Positions 1 to 5,192 of a stretch of 8,984 bases of DNA are shown here, piece after piece (positions within the stretch are counted from its first letter, which is position 1; each line of letters starts with the position of its first letter). The notes beneath the pieces were generated by a model, which was given only the letters and a program-made list of their open reading frames with translations, searched no databases and was not told where the DNA came from. Source of the DNA: Candidatus Omnitrophota bacterium (GTDB lineage Bacteria; Omnitrophota; Gorgyraeia; JAGLLT01); assembly GCA_030630095.1 (NCBI GenBank), contig DAOVNW010000030.1, positions 1 to 8,984 on the forward strand, read 5' to 3'. The position numbers and the translations under genes were made by a program.

Positions 1-299
1 CCGGATTTAATGAGAGCGTATACCATAACGCTTTAAAAATAGTCTTAAAAAAACATGGTCTAAAGTATCAAACTGAGAAAACTTTTGATATTTCGTTTCA
101 GGACAAAAATATTGGTAAATTTAGGATAGACTTAATTATAGAATACAAGGTTGTAACTGAACTTAAAGCCCTTACCGGCAATATTCCTGCTGTATTTGAA
201 TTGCAGGTCATATCGTATCTAAAGGCATCAGGATATAAAGTTGGGCTATTAATAAACTTTGGCAACAAAAGCTGCCAAGTCAGAAGATTAATGGTTTAA
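1..299 (+). CDS. GxxExxY family protein, C-terminal part (5' end outside window)
   Basis: The reading frame is open from base 3 to a TAA at 297-299 and gives 98 residues. It begins almost at once with GFNESVY, which fits the GxxExxY signature that names this family. About 35 residues later comes FRIDLII (Asp at fragment residue 43), followed by TELKA (Glu 53, Lys 55). The D...ExK spacing fits the PD-(D/E)XK nuclease-like fold assigned to the family. The rest (FELQVISYLKASGY, then GLLINFG) is the usual helix and last strand. Only a few N-terminal residues should be missing. Family members are small, cytoplasmic, often present in many copies per genome, and have no firmly established function. 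A nuclease role is inferred from the fold only. It lies about 70 bp upstream of pyrE on the same strand, with a palindrome between them, so I do not assume a functional link. Confidence 0.85.
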   Translation, partial: GFNESVYHNALKIVLKKHGLKYQTEKTFDISFQDKNIGKFRIDLIIEYKVVTELKALTGNIPAVFELQVISYLKASGYKVGLLINFGNKSCQVRRLMV

Positions 300-331
300 T
301 CTTCGTAATCTATAAATAATCGTTGTAATCA

Positions 332-352
332 GGTATAATCAAAGATTATACC
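332..352 (+). promoter_or_regulatory. Perfect palindrome containing a TATAAT box, upstream of pyrE
   Basis: GGTATAATC and GATTATACC form a 9-bp perfect inverted repeat around an AAA spacer. The left arm contains TATAAT (334-339), which could be a -10 box. The -35 position (about 311-316, TATAAA) is poor. The pyrE SD sequence AGGAG (353-357) follows directly. As DNA this could be an operator covering a promoter. As RNA it would be a hairpin with a 3-nt loop next to the ribosome binding site. I cannot tell which. Confidence 0.45.
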
Positions 353-368
353 AGGAGATTAACCGAGT

Positions 369-938
369 ATGACTGAGAAAGAAATTCTGGATATATTTAT
401 CGACTGCGGCGCCTTAATAGAAGGGCATTTTTTACTTACCTCGGGACTACACTCAAAGAAGTACTTTCAAAAGAACTTAGTCCTCCAGTATCCGCGATAT
501 ACCGAAAAACTCTGCCGCCAGCTTAGTAAAAAATTCGCTTCCAAAAAGGTAGATGTGGTTATCGCCCCGGCCGTCGGCGCTATCGTTCTCTCTTATCAGT
601 TAGCATCCATTTTTAAGTGCCGGTCTATCTTTACAGAACGGCTTGACGGTAAGATGCTTCTGAGAAGGGATTTTAAGATTGCCTCCGGCGAAAAGGTGCT
701 TATCGCCGAGGATATTGTGACCACCGGCGGTTCGGTTATGGAGCTGGTGGAGTTGGTTCGCCGGGAAGGGGGCGAAGTGATTGGAATTTGCGCCCTGGTA
801 GACAGGTCAAAGAAGAAAAATAAGTTTGAAGATGTAGAGTTCAAAAGCCTCCTCAGGCTAAATTTGAAAACCTACAAACCCCCGGAGTGCCCAATGTGTA
901 AAAAGGGCCTCCCGCTTATAAAGCCCGGAAGCAGATAA
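369..938 (+). CDS. pyrE: Orotate phosphoribosyltransferase
   Basis: PyrE joins orotate to PRPP to give orotidine 5'-monophosphate, the fifth step of de novo pyrimidine synthesis, in the cytoplasm as a dimer. The 189-residue protein starts with the family's N-terminal helix, then LTSGLHSKKYFQK (residues 23-35), the orotate and phosphate contact region. VLIAEDIVTTGGS (110-122) is the diagnostic PRPP-binding loop with its adjacent acidic pair ED. The C-terminus, ECPMCKKGLPLIKPGSR, has the CxxC and PGSR tail seen in one common bacterial PyrE clade. The ATG at 369 follows AGGAG (353-357) at a somewhat long spacing of 11 nt. No other in-frame start fits the family better. Length is within the family range. 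No other pyrimidine gene is in the window, so it appears to stand alone here. In Bacillus subtilis the pyr operon also lies near the yloC-remA-gmk cluster. Confidence 0.95.
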   Translation: MTEKEILDIFIDCGALIEGHFLLTSGLHSKKYFQKNLVLQYPRYTEKLCRQLSKKFASKKVDVVIAPAVGAIVLSYQLASIFKCRSIFTERLDGKMLLRRDFKIASGEKVLIAEDIVTTGGSVMELVELVRREGGEVIGICALVDRSKKKNKFEDVEFKSLLRLNLKTYKPPECPMCKKGLPLIKPGSR

Positions 939-1075
939 TATAGCGTATAGCGTTTAGCGGATAGCGTATAGTTTTAGGATTAAGCCCGCCAAAGGCGGAC
1001 AGGGATTAAGACGCTCGCTTCACTCGCTCTAAGGATTAAGTTATAGTTGCTTAATCCTTAATTCTTAATCCTTAC
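939..1075. repeat. Cluster of short dispersed-type repeats after pyrE
   Basis: There is no gene here. The stretch is built from short motifs: TATAGCG-type units repeated at about 940-970; CCGCC-AAA-GGCGG (986-998); ACGCTCGCTTCACTCGCTC (1011-1029); and AGGATTAAG-like copies at 976-984, 1002-1010 and 1032-1040. The last copy extends to TAAGGATTAAG (1030-1040), which forms an 11-bp perfect inverted repeat with CTTAATCCTTA (1050-1060). CTTAATCCTTA recurs at 1064-1074. Such patchworks are typical of repeat-rich spacers in uncultured bacteria. They may act as transcription stops or merely accumulate. No transposase or target duplication is visible. Confidence 0.65.
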
Positions 1076-1101
1076 TACTTTACTTGTTATAATCAAATAG
1101 C

Positions 1102-1129
1102 TTGACAGTTATTTTGATAGTCGTATAAT
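1102..1129 (+). promoter_or_regulatory. Sigma-70-type promoter for the yicC operon
   Basis: A consensus TTGACA (1102-1107) is followed by a 16-bp spacer and a consensus TATAAT (1124-1129). Transcription should start near 1135-1137, about 180 nt before the yicC start codon. It is one of the two best promoter matches in the window and sits just after the repeat cluster, so it likely drives yicC-remA-gmk-rpoZ. Confidence 0.8.
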
Positions 1130-1135
1130 GATGTT

Positions 1136-1313
1136 GTAAGTTAAGACGTTCTTTGTTTCACCCGTGGGATTTATTAAGGAAGTTAGTAGACTCCTTGCTT
1201 AAACAAAGGTAAATTCTCCTCGACAATTTACCTTTAAGCTTCGGAGTTAATTCGGGCATATCAGTTATGTTCACTTTGTTCCATAACTGATGCCCTCATT
1301 AAGGAGAGTTACA
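1136..1313 (+). promoter_or_regulatory. Long structured 5' leader RNA of the yicC operon, with competing helices
   Basis: No protein is encoded between the promoter and yicC, but the RNA is strongly structured. Helix A is CTTTGTTT (1151-1158) with AAACAAAG (1201-1208). Helix B is a long hairpin: ACTCC (1190-1194) with GGAGT (1243-1247), GCTT (1197-1200) with AAGC (1236-1239), and an 11-bp perfect stem AAAGGTAAATT (1205-1215) with AATTTACCTTT (1225-1235). A and B share bases 1205-1208 and crowd 1201-1204, so they exclude each other. Helix C is GGGCA (1254-1258) with TGCCC (1291-1295), continued by TCAGTTATG (1261-1269) with CATAACTGA (1282-1290). It ends 5 nt before the SD sequence. Its loop repeats CTTTGTT (1274-1280), so it could also pair with 1202-1208. 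I recognise no known riboswitch class. Confidence 0.6.
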
Positions 1314-2189
1314 TTGCTTAAAAGTATGACCGGGTATGGAAGCGGGAGGGTAAGTATGGTTTCGGGGCTGGTGACGGTTGAGATTAGAAGCCTGAATTAC
1401 CGCTATATGGAGGTTGTTGTCCGCCTGCCGGAAGATATTCAGTGTTTTGAAAAGAAGATAAAACAGCTTGCCCAGCATAAAATCAGGCGCGGACGCGTTA
1501 ATATTAGTTTGAATTTTGAAAGTCTTAACGAAAATAATTTCAAGATTGAAATTAATAAAAAACTGGCCGCCGGTTACTTAAAGGGGCTCGAAAAGCTTAA
1601 AAAGGAGTTTAAGTTCAAGGACGCGATAACTCTGCCTCAGCTTTTGTCTTTTCCCGATGTTCTGATATACAAAAGAAAAAATACCTATCTGGAACGGGAG
1701 TGGCCGAGAATAAAAAAGGCTGTAGAGGCCGCCCTTGACAGTTTAATTAAATCACGCGGCCTTGAAGGCAGATTTATGTATAATGATCTTTATAAAAGGA
1801 CGCGGATTATCGAGAACCTCCTGTTAAAGATTGAAAAAAGGATACCGTTGATGCTTAATAAGTATAAAAAGCGGTTTTTGAGCCGTCTTCAGCGGCCTCA
1901 TATGAAAACAGTAAAGAGCGAAAGGCTGGAGGCTGACTTTGCTTCCTTTGCCCAGGGCTGTGATGTTAGTGAAGAGATTACCCGCGTTAAAGCCCACGTA
2001 AAAAATTTTAAACAGGTCTTAAAAGCAAATGAAGAAGTGGGAAAAAAACTGGACTTTATCGCTCAGGAGTTATCGCGCGAAGCCAATACCATTGCCGCCA
2101 AAACCCAGGATTTTACTATATCCAAAAGTATAATTGAGATTAAGGCGGAAATAGAGAAGATAAGAGAACAGGCGCAAAACGTAGAATGA
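1314..2189 (+). CDS. yicC: YicC/YloC family endoribonuclease
   Basis: Members of this family (YicC in E. coli, YloC in B. subtilis) have been reported to act as endoribonucleases in RNA turnover. The protein starts MLKSMTGYGSG, the family's hallmark N-terminus. The N-terminal domain spans about residues 1-155. The C-terminal DUF1732 domain ends in IEIKAEIEKIREQAQNVE, which is nearly invariant in the family. I chose the TTG at 1314 because AAGGAG (1301-1306) sits 7 nt upstream and the protein then begins as its relatives do. An in-frame ATG at 1290 would add eight residues, but it lies inside the stem of a leader hairpin and upstream of that SD sequence. The length becomes 291 residues, the normal family size. 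Its stop overlaps the start of remA (ATGA at 2186-2189), so the two are probably translationally coupled. Confidence 0.93.
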   Translation: MLKSMTGYGSGRVSMVSGLVTVEIRSLNYRYMEVVVRLPEDIQCFEKKIKQLAQHKIRRGRVNISLNFESLNENNFKIEINKKLAAGYLKGLEKLKKEFKFKDAITLPQLLSFPDVLIYKRKNTYLEREWPRIKKAVEAALDSLIKSRGLEGRFMYNDLYKRTRIIENLLLKIEKRIPLMLNKYKKRFLSRLQRPHMKTVKSERLEADFASFAQGCDVSEEITRVKAHVKNFKQVLKANEEVGKKLDFIAQELSREANTIAAKTQDFTISKSIIEIKAEIEKIREQAQNVE

Positions 2190-2449
2190 AAAAAAAGGCC
2201 GGAGCGGGCGGCGGCAGACGCTTCATTAATATCGGTTTTGATAATGTAGTTTCTATAGAAAAGATAGTGGCTGTACTTTTACCCCAGGCGGCTCCGATAA
2301 AAAGGATTAAAGAAGAGGCGCGCCGGCGCAATAAATTAATAGATGCTACCAACGGCAGGAAGACGCGCGCCGTGATTATTACCAACAGTGATCATATAGT
2401 GCTTTCCGCTGTTCAGCCCGACACCATAACCAATAGAATAGAAGGATAG
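2186..2449 (+). CDS. remA: RemA/DUF370 family DNA-binding regulator
   Basis: The core runs from FINIGFDNVVSIEKIVAV through SAPIKRI-like APIKRIKEEAR, LIDATNGRKTRAVIIT and HIVLSAVQPDTI. It matches the RemA (DUF370, YlzA) family over its whole length. In Bacillus subtilis RemA binds DNA and activates biofilm matrix operons. Its role in other phyla is mostly unknown. The 87-residue protein has a 12-residue basic, glycine-rich N-terminus (KKKAGAGGGRR) before the point where most relatives start, and this tail could add nonspecific nucleic-acid contacts. The ATG overlaps the yicC stop by 4 nt and has no clear SD sequence, which suggests coupling to yicC translation. The position between yicC and gmk is the conserved one for the family. 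Confidence 0.92.
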   Translation: MKKKAGAGGGRRFINIGFDNVVSIEKIVAVLLPQAAPIKRIKEEARRRNKLIDATNGRKTRAVIITNSDHIVLSAVQPDTITNRIEG

Positions 2450-2466
2450 GTTATTCATCTTTTGAT

Positions 2467-3036
2467 ATGCGAGACAGAGGCAGGTTATTTATAATATCAG
2501 CTCCTTCAGGAAGCGGTAAAACTACCTTAGAAAAGATGCTTTTAAGCGCCGGGCTGAATTTGGAAAAGTCAATCTCTGTTACTACCCGCCGGCCGAGAAA
2601 AGGCGAAAAGAACGGCCGTGACTATTTTTTTATATCAGAGGGCGGTTTTTTAAAAAAGAGGGAAAGCGGTAATTTTTTGGAGTGGGCGAAAGTTTTTGAC
2701 AGTTATTACGCTACACCGAAAGCGAGAATTGAAGAGACGCTTAATAAAGGTAAGAACGTAATTTTGAGCATTGACGTGCAGGGAGCAAGGCAGGTTAAAA
2801 GGAGTTATCCGGAAGCTGTCCTGATATTTCTGAAGGCGCCTGACACTGAAGCCTTGCGAGCGAGGTTGACGGAGAGGCTGACCAATACGCCTCAAGAGAT
2901 TAAAAGAAGGCTTCAGGCCGCCGCGAAGGAGCTGGCTCAAAGCGGATTTTACGACTACGTAGTTATAAATGACGATTTAAATAGAGCGTTTGAGGAGTTA
3001 AGAGGTATAATTCAGGATAATTTAAAGAGGTGTTAA
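2467..3036 (+). CDS. gmk: Guanylate kinase
   Basis: Gmk converts GMP and ATP to GDP and ADP, feeding GTP, dGTP and (p)ppGpp metabolism. The P-loop APSGSGKTT lies at residues 12-20. The GMP-binding segment SVTTRRPRKGEKNGRDYFF (37-55) carries the expected Ser, two Arg and Tyr contacts. VILSIDVQGARQVK is the family's second nucleotide-site segment, followed by an Arg-rich lid and the RLQAAAKEL helix. The length of 189 residues is typical. The GMP-site loop reads EWAKVFDSYYATPK, where most relatives have H or F, then G, and YYGT. This is a mild departure and not a loss of catalytic residues. The only plausible start is the ATG at 2467. It has no well-placed SD sequence, so expression may rely on ribosomes arriving from remA, 17 nt upstream. 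Confidence 0.96.
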   Translation: MRDRGRLFIISAPSGSGKTTLEKMLLSAGLNLEKSISVTTRRPRKGEKNGRDYFFISEGGFLKKRESGNFLEWAKVFDSYYATPKARIEETLNKGKNVILSIDVQGARQVKRSYPEAVLIFLKAPDTEALRARLTERLTNTPQEIKRRLQAAAKELAQSGFYDYVVINDDLNRAFEELRGIIQDNLKRC

Positions 3037-3037
3037 A

Positions 3038-3241
3038 ATGATTGATGTGTCACTTGAGGAGTTGTTAAAAAAGACTGGAAGCTTGTATAAGCTGGTTAAT
3101 CTGGCTTCCAAAAGAGCGCTTCAGTTGAATGAAGGGGCGCCTCCCTTGATTAAAAGTGATGAGAAGATGAAGTATCCCGCTATAGCCTTAAAGGAAATTT
3201 TAGAAGGTAAGATAGACTATAAAGTCAAAAGCGGTAAGTAA
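3038..3241 (+). CDS. rpoZ: DNA-directed RNA polymerase subunit omega
   Basis: The 67-residue protein matches omega: the N-terminal helix SLEELLKKTGSLYKLVNLASKRALQLNEG, then a PLI segment and the conserved KYPAIALKEILEGKI. Omega wraps the C-terminal part of the beta' subunit and helps core polymerase assembly. In many bacteria it also forms part of a ppGpp site. The ATG lies 1 nt after the gmk stop, with AGAGGTG about 7 nt upstream inside gmk. The pair gmk-rpoZ is widely conserved. It ends the tight part of the operon, because a 134-bp spacer with repeats follows. Confidence 0.94.
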   Translation: MIDVSLEELLKKTGSLYKLVNLASKRALQLNEGAPPLIKSDEKMKYPAIALKEILEGKIDYKVKSGK

Positions 3242-3281
3242 TATATAGGTTCTTTCTTGTTTAAGTTAGACGAAATAACCT

Positions 3282-3333
3282 GATTACAGCGATACCCTTA
3301 CGGGCACAAATTAAAAAAACCGATTACAGCGAT
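3282..3333. repeat. Direct repeat GATTACAGCGAT (two copies, 40 bp apart)
   Basis: GATTACAGCGAT occurs at 3282-3293 and again at 3322-3333, exactly 40 bp apart, in the spacer between rpoZ and coaC. No strong terminator hairpin or consensus promoter is seen between 3242 and 3375. The spacing is close to four helical turns, so two proteins could bind the same DNA face. The motif also resembles common dispersed spacer repeats, which I think is more likely. Confidence 0.5.
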
Positions 3334-3375
3334 TTTATTGATTAACTTTTATGTTCTTAAGAAGGGCAAGCTTGT

Positions 3376-3915
3376 ATGTCTAAAAAAGATAAAAGAGTGC
3401 TTGTTGGAATTTGCGGAGGTATAGCTTGTTATAAGGCGGCTGAACTGGTCAGGGCTCTAAGAAAGCAGGGCTATAGCGTAACCTGCCTGATGACCAAAGA
3501 GGCGGCCTGCTTTATTACCCCGCTCACGCTTCAGCATCTATCCGGCAATAAGGTTTTTATTGATCTCTTTAAACCGGCGGAAAATATTGAGCCTGCCCAT
3601 ATCAGCCTGGCTGAGTGGGCTGGCAAAATTGTAATTATTCCGGCTACCTGCCATATAATAGCCAAGCTGGCCGCCGGCCTCTGTGATGATATTGTCTCCC
3701 TCACCGTTTTATCCTCATCTGCCCCCGTCCTGGTTTGTCCGGCGATGCATGAAAAGATGTACAAAAAAGAGGTTACGGCCGGGAATATCGCTCTACTTAA
3801 AAAAAGAGGCTTTAAATTTTGCGGCCCTGTAAAAGGTGAGCTGTTAGGCGGCAAGAAGGCGATGGGCCGCCTTGAAAGCTTTGATATTATTCTTAAAAGG
3901 ATAAAGAGTCTGTAA
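3376..3915 (+). CDS. coaC: Phosphopantothenoylcysteine decarboxylase-type flavoprotein (CoaC), stand-alone
   Basis: This is the flavoprotein half of CoaBC, which decarboxylates 4'-phosphopantothenoylcysteine to phosphopantetheine using FMN. The N-terminus RVLVGICGGIACYKA is the flavoprotein fold's first strand and phosphate loop. His75 in PAHISLAEWA is the catalytic His. Three usual motif residues differ. The ASANT-like segment reads PATCHIIAKLAAGL (Asn to His93). The PxMNxxMW motif reads PAMHEKMY (Asn to His125). The substrate-clamp Cys of the LACG segment is Gly158 in GELLGGKKAMGRL. By my alignment the numbers coincide with E. coli His75, Asn125 and Cys158. From memory, actinobacterial CoaBC proteins carry similar PAMHxEMW and GRLTG versions, so activity may be retained. 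GAAGGG (3361-3366) serves the ATG at 3376. coaB follows 1 nt after the stop. Length of 179 residues is typical for the domain. Confidence 0.88.
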   Translation: MSKKDKRVLVGICGGIACYKAAELVRALRKQGYSVTCLMTKEAACFITPLTLQHLSGNKVFIDLFKPAENIEPAHISLAEWAGKIVIIPATCHIIAKLAAGLCDDIVSLTVLSSSAPVLVCPAMHEKMYKKEVTAGNIALLKKRGFKFCGPVKGELLGGKKAMGRLESFDIILKRIKSL

Positions 3916-3916
3916 A

Positions 3917-4603
3917 ATGACTTCTCAAACCCGCCTGAAGATTGTTATCACAGCAGGCCCAACCCGCGAACCGCTTGACTCGGTACGCTTTATATCAAAC
4001 TACTCGACCGGCACCATTGGTTATCTACTGGCAGCGGAGGCCGTAAGGAGAGGCCATCAGGTTGTTCTTATAAGCGGGCCGGTCAGCCTTAAGGCGCCTG
4101 AGAAGGCTATGGTAGTGAAGGTAGAGTCTGCCAGGCAGATGTATTCGGCGGTAAAGAAACACTTTAAGTTATGCCACTGCCTGATTATGTCAGCCGCCGT
4201 CTCAGATTACCGCCCCAAAAAGATTATCCCCGGCAAGCTAAAAAAGACAAAAAAGAGCCTTTCTTTGGAGTTAGTTCGTAATCCCGATATCCTCAAACAG
4301 CTGGCAAAGATAAAAAAAGATAGAATAACTGTAGGCTTTGCCCTTGAGGCCTCCAATCTTATCCCCAACGCTTGCAGGAAGTTAAGAGAAAAAAATCTTG
4401 ACTTAATTGTAGCTAATAAAAAAACTAAAGGTCTGAGCCCCTTTGGAAAAGAGAAACCAAGCGGTTTTTTTATAGACGGCGGGCTAAAAGCCGAAAGATT
4501 TACAAAAATCCAGAAAAAAGCGCTGGCCGGCCTGATTATTGACAAAATCGAAAAGTTATGGTATACTCATAACGAAAGTAAAGGGGGTAAGGTGACAGCC
4601 TGA
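3917..4603 (+). CDS. coaB: Phosphopantothenate-cysteine ligase (CoaB), stand-alone
   Basis: CoaB ligates cysteine to 4'-phosphopantothenate, using CTP in most bacteria, and its product is the substrate of CoaC. The motifs appear in order: ITAGPTREPLDSVRFISN (residues 11-28, with Asn28 matching the catalytic Asn of the NxSSG loop), YSTGTIG, CLIMSAAVSDYRP (88-100), the lysine cluster KLKK (107-110), LVRNPDIL, VGFALE and LDLIVAN. In most bacteria CoaB is fused to CoaC. Here it starts 1 nt after the coaC stop and in a different frame, so the two chains are separate. No SD sequence is strong, which suggests coupling. The last 15 or so residues (about WYTHNESKGGKVTA) extend past the usual end and are encoded by DNA that also holds the promoter and leader of the next gene. 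Confidence 0.93.
   Translation: MTSQTRLKIVITAGPTREPLDSVRFISNYSTGTIGYLLAAEAVRRGHQVVLISGPVSLKAPEKAMVVKVESARQMYSAVKKHFKLCHCLIMSAAVSDYRPKKIIPGKLKKTKKSLSLELVRNPDILKQLAKIKKDRITVGFALEASNLIPNACRKLREKNLDLIVANKKTKGLSPFGKEKPSGFFIDGGLKAERFTKIQKKALAGLIIDKIEKLWYTHNESKGGKVTA
4539..4567 (+). promoter_or_regulatory. Sigma-70-type promoter inside the 3' end of coaB, for the prepilin genes
   Basis: TTGACA (4539-4544) and TATACT (4562-4567) are separated by an ideal 17 bp. The predicted transcription start is near 4574, about 85 nt before the prepilin ATG. It lies wholly within the coaB coding sequence, so the pilin genes can be transcribed independently of the coenzyme A genes. Confidence 0.75.
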
Positions 4604-4620
4604 AAAAGGCTGGATTTACT
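4577..4620 (+). promoter_or_regulatory. Possible structured 5' leader of the first prepilin gene
   Basis: AGTAAA (4577-4582) can pair with TTTACT (4615-4620). Inside it CAGCC (4596-4600) pairs with GGCTG (4608-4612) around a 7-nt loop. The coaB stop codon (4601-4603) lies in that loop. The structure sits between the predicted transcript start and the strong SD sequence at 4645-4651. It does not match the cyclic di-GMP riboswitch consensus I know. It may be a small stabilising or regulatory hairpin. Confidence 0.35.
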
Positions 4621-4659
4621 CTAATTAACATAGACAACTGAAAAAAGGAGGTGAAAAAG

Positions 4660-5076
4660 ATGAAAAAGATAAAAGGTTTTACTCTTGTTGAGCTAATGAT
4701 TGTTATGGTCATTATAGGTATTTTACTTAGCTTACTGCTTCCAGGTGTATTTACCGCTCAGAAGTCAGCCCTTGATACGCAAACTGCCAGCAATCTGCGC
4801 CAGGTAGGTATAGCTCTCTTTGCTTATGCTAAAGATAGCGGTGGAAATCTACCCGCCGCCGCAACTTTGAATGATGCTCTGGTAGCCGTTGATGGTTCCC
4901 TCTATCTGGATGATCCCGATGTTCTGGATAACGCGGCCGGTGATGCTATGACTTATAATTACGCAGTCCTCACTAATTTATACACCTTGACTTCAAGTAA
5001 TGCTTTGATGACTGATGATCATGCGACTAGCGGTAGCGGTCAGTCTGTTTTTGCTGACGGCCATGTAAGTAAGTAG
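4660..5076 (+). CDS. Type II/IV prepilin-like protein (pseudopilin) with C-terminal DGHV
   Basis: MKKIKG / FTLVELMIVMVIIGILLSLLLPGV is a textbook class III prepilin signal. The peptidase would cut after Gly6 and methylate Phe7, with Glu at mature position 5 and Pro at 22. The rest is about 110 residues of pilin-like head: ASNLRQVGIALFAYAKDSGGNLPA, then a Thr/Ser/Ala-rich stretch and a terminal SVFADGHVSK. A terminal DGHV is typical of the PulG-like prepilins with an H-X9-DG motif. Here the preceding His is 11 residues away, so the match is loose. The ATG at 4660 is chosen because AAGGAGG (4645-4651) lies 8 nt upstream. A GTG at 4651 overlaps that SD sequence. The mature protein would be assembled into a pseudopilus or pilus across the envelope. 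No secretion ATPase or prepilin peptidase is present in the window. The sequence has no cysteine. Confidence 0.88.
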   Translation: MKKIKGFTLVELMIVMVIIGILLSLLLPGVFTAQKSALDTQTASNLRQVGIALFAYAKDSGGNLPAAATLNDALVAVDGSLYLDDPDVLDNAAGDAMTYNYAVLTNLYTLTSSNALMTDDHATSGSGQSVFADGHVSK

Positions 5077-5101
5077 TTAAGTTTATAGTGACCTGTTTAA
5101 G

Positions 5102-5144
5102 ATAAAAGAGCGCTTAAATGTTTTAAAATTAAGTGCTCTTTTAT
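5102..5144 (+). terminator. Rho-independent terminator after the first prepilin gene
   Basis: ATAAAAGAGCGCTTAA (5102-5117) pairs with TTAAGTGCTCTTTTAT (5129-5144) over 16 bp, with one G-U pair and an 11-nt loop. The T-rich side CTTTTATT provides the U tract, and the matching A-rich 5' arm suggests it could work on both strands. It lies 25 bp after the stop. Confidence 0.8.
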
Positions 5145-5161
5145 TAAGGGGGAGTAGGTTA

Positions 5162-5187
5162 AACCTTTAATCTTGGGTGAAAAGGTT
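5162..5187 (+). promoter_or_regulatory. Hairpin covering the SD sequence of the second prepilin gene
   Basis: AACCTTT (5162-5168) is the perfect complement of AAAGGTT (5181-5187), which contains the SD sequence AAAGG used by the ATG at 5193. The hairpin would hide the ribosome site. AGGTT at 5156-5160 could offer a competing partner for AACCT. The stem is only 7 bp, so its effect on translation is uncertain. Confidence 0.4.
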
Positions 5188-5192
5188 ATAAG

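Noticed and set aside
1254..1295. Hairpin before yicC as a rho-independent terminator
   Set aside because: No U tract follows. The next bases are TCATTAAGGAG, leading to the start codon.
1290..1313. ATG start for yicC giving eight extra residues
   Set aside because: It lies in the 3' arm of a leader hairpin and upstream of the AAGGAG SD sequence. The TTG at 1314 gives the family's standard N-terminus.
596..4545. Antisense open frames opposite pyrE, yicC/remA, gmk, coaC and coaB
   Set aside because: Each is a shadow of a well-supported gene on the + strand, with low-quality composition and no SD sequence.
4651..4659. GTG start for the first prepilin
   Set aside because: It overlaps the last base of the AAGGAGG SD sequence. 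The ATG at 4660 has ideal spacing and a normal short leader peptide.
4574..4659. Cyclic di-GMP riboswitch before the pilin genes
   Set aside because: The context would suit it, but the conserved core sequences of the GEMM motifs are absent.
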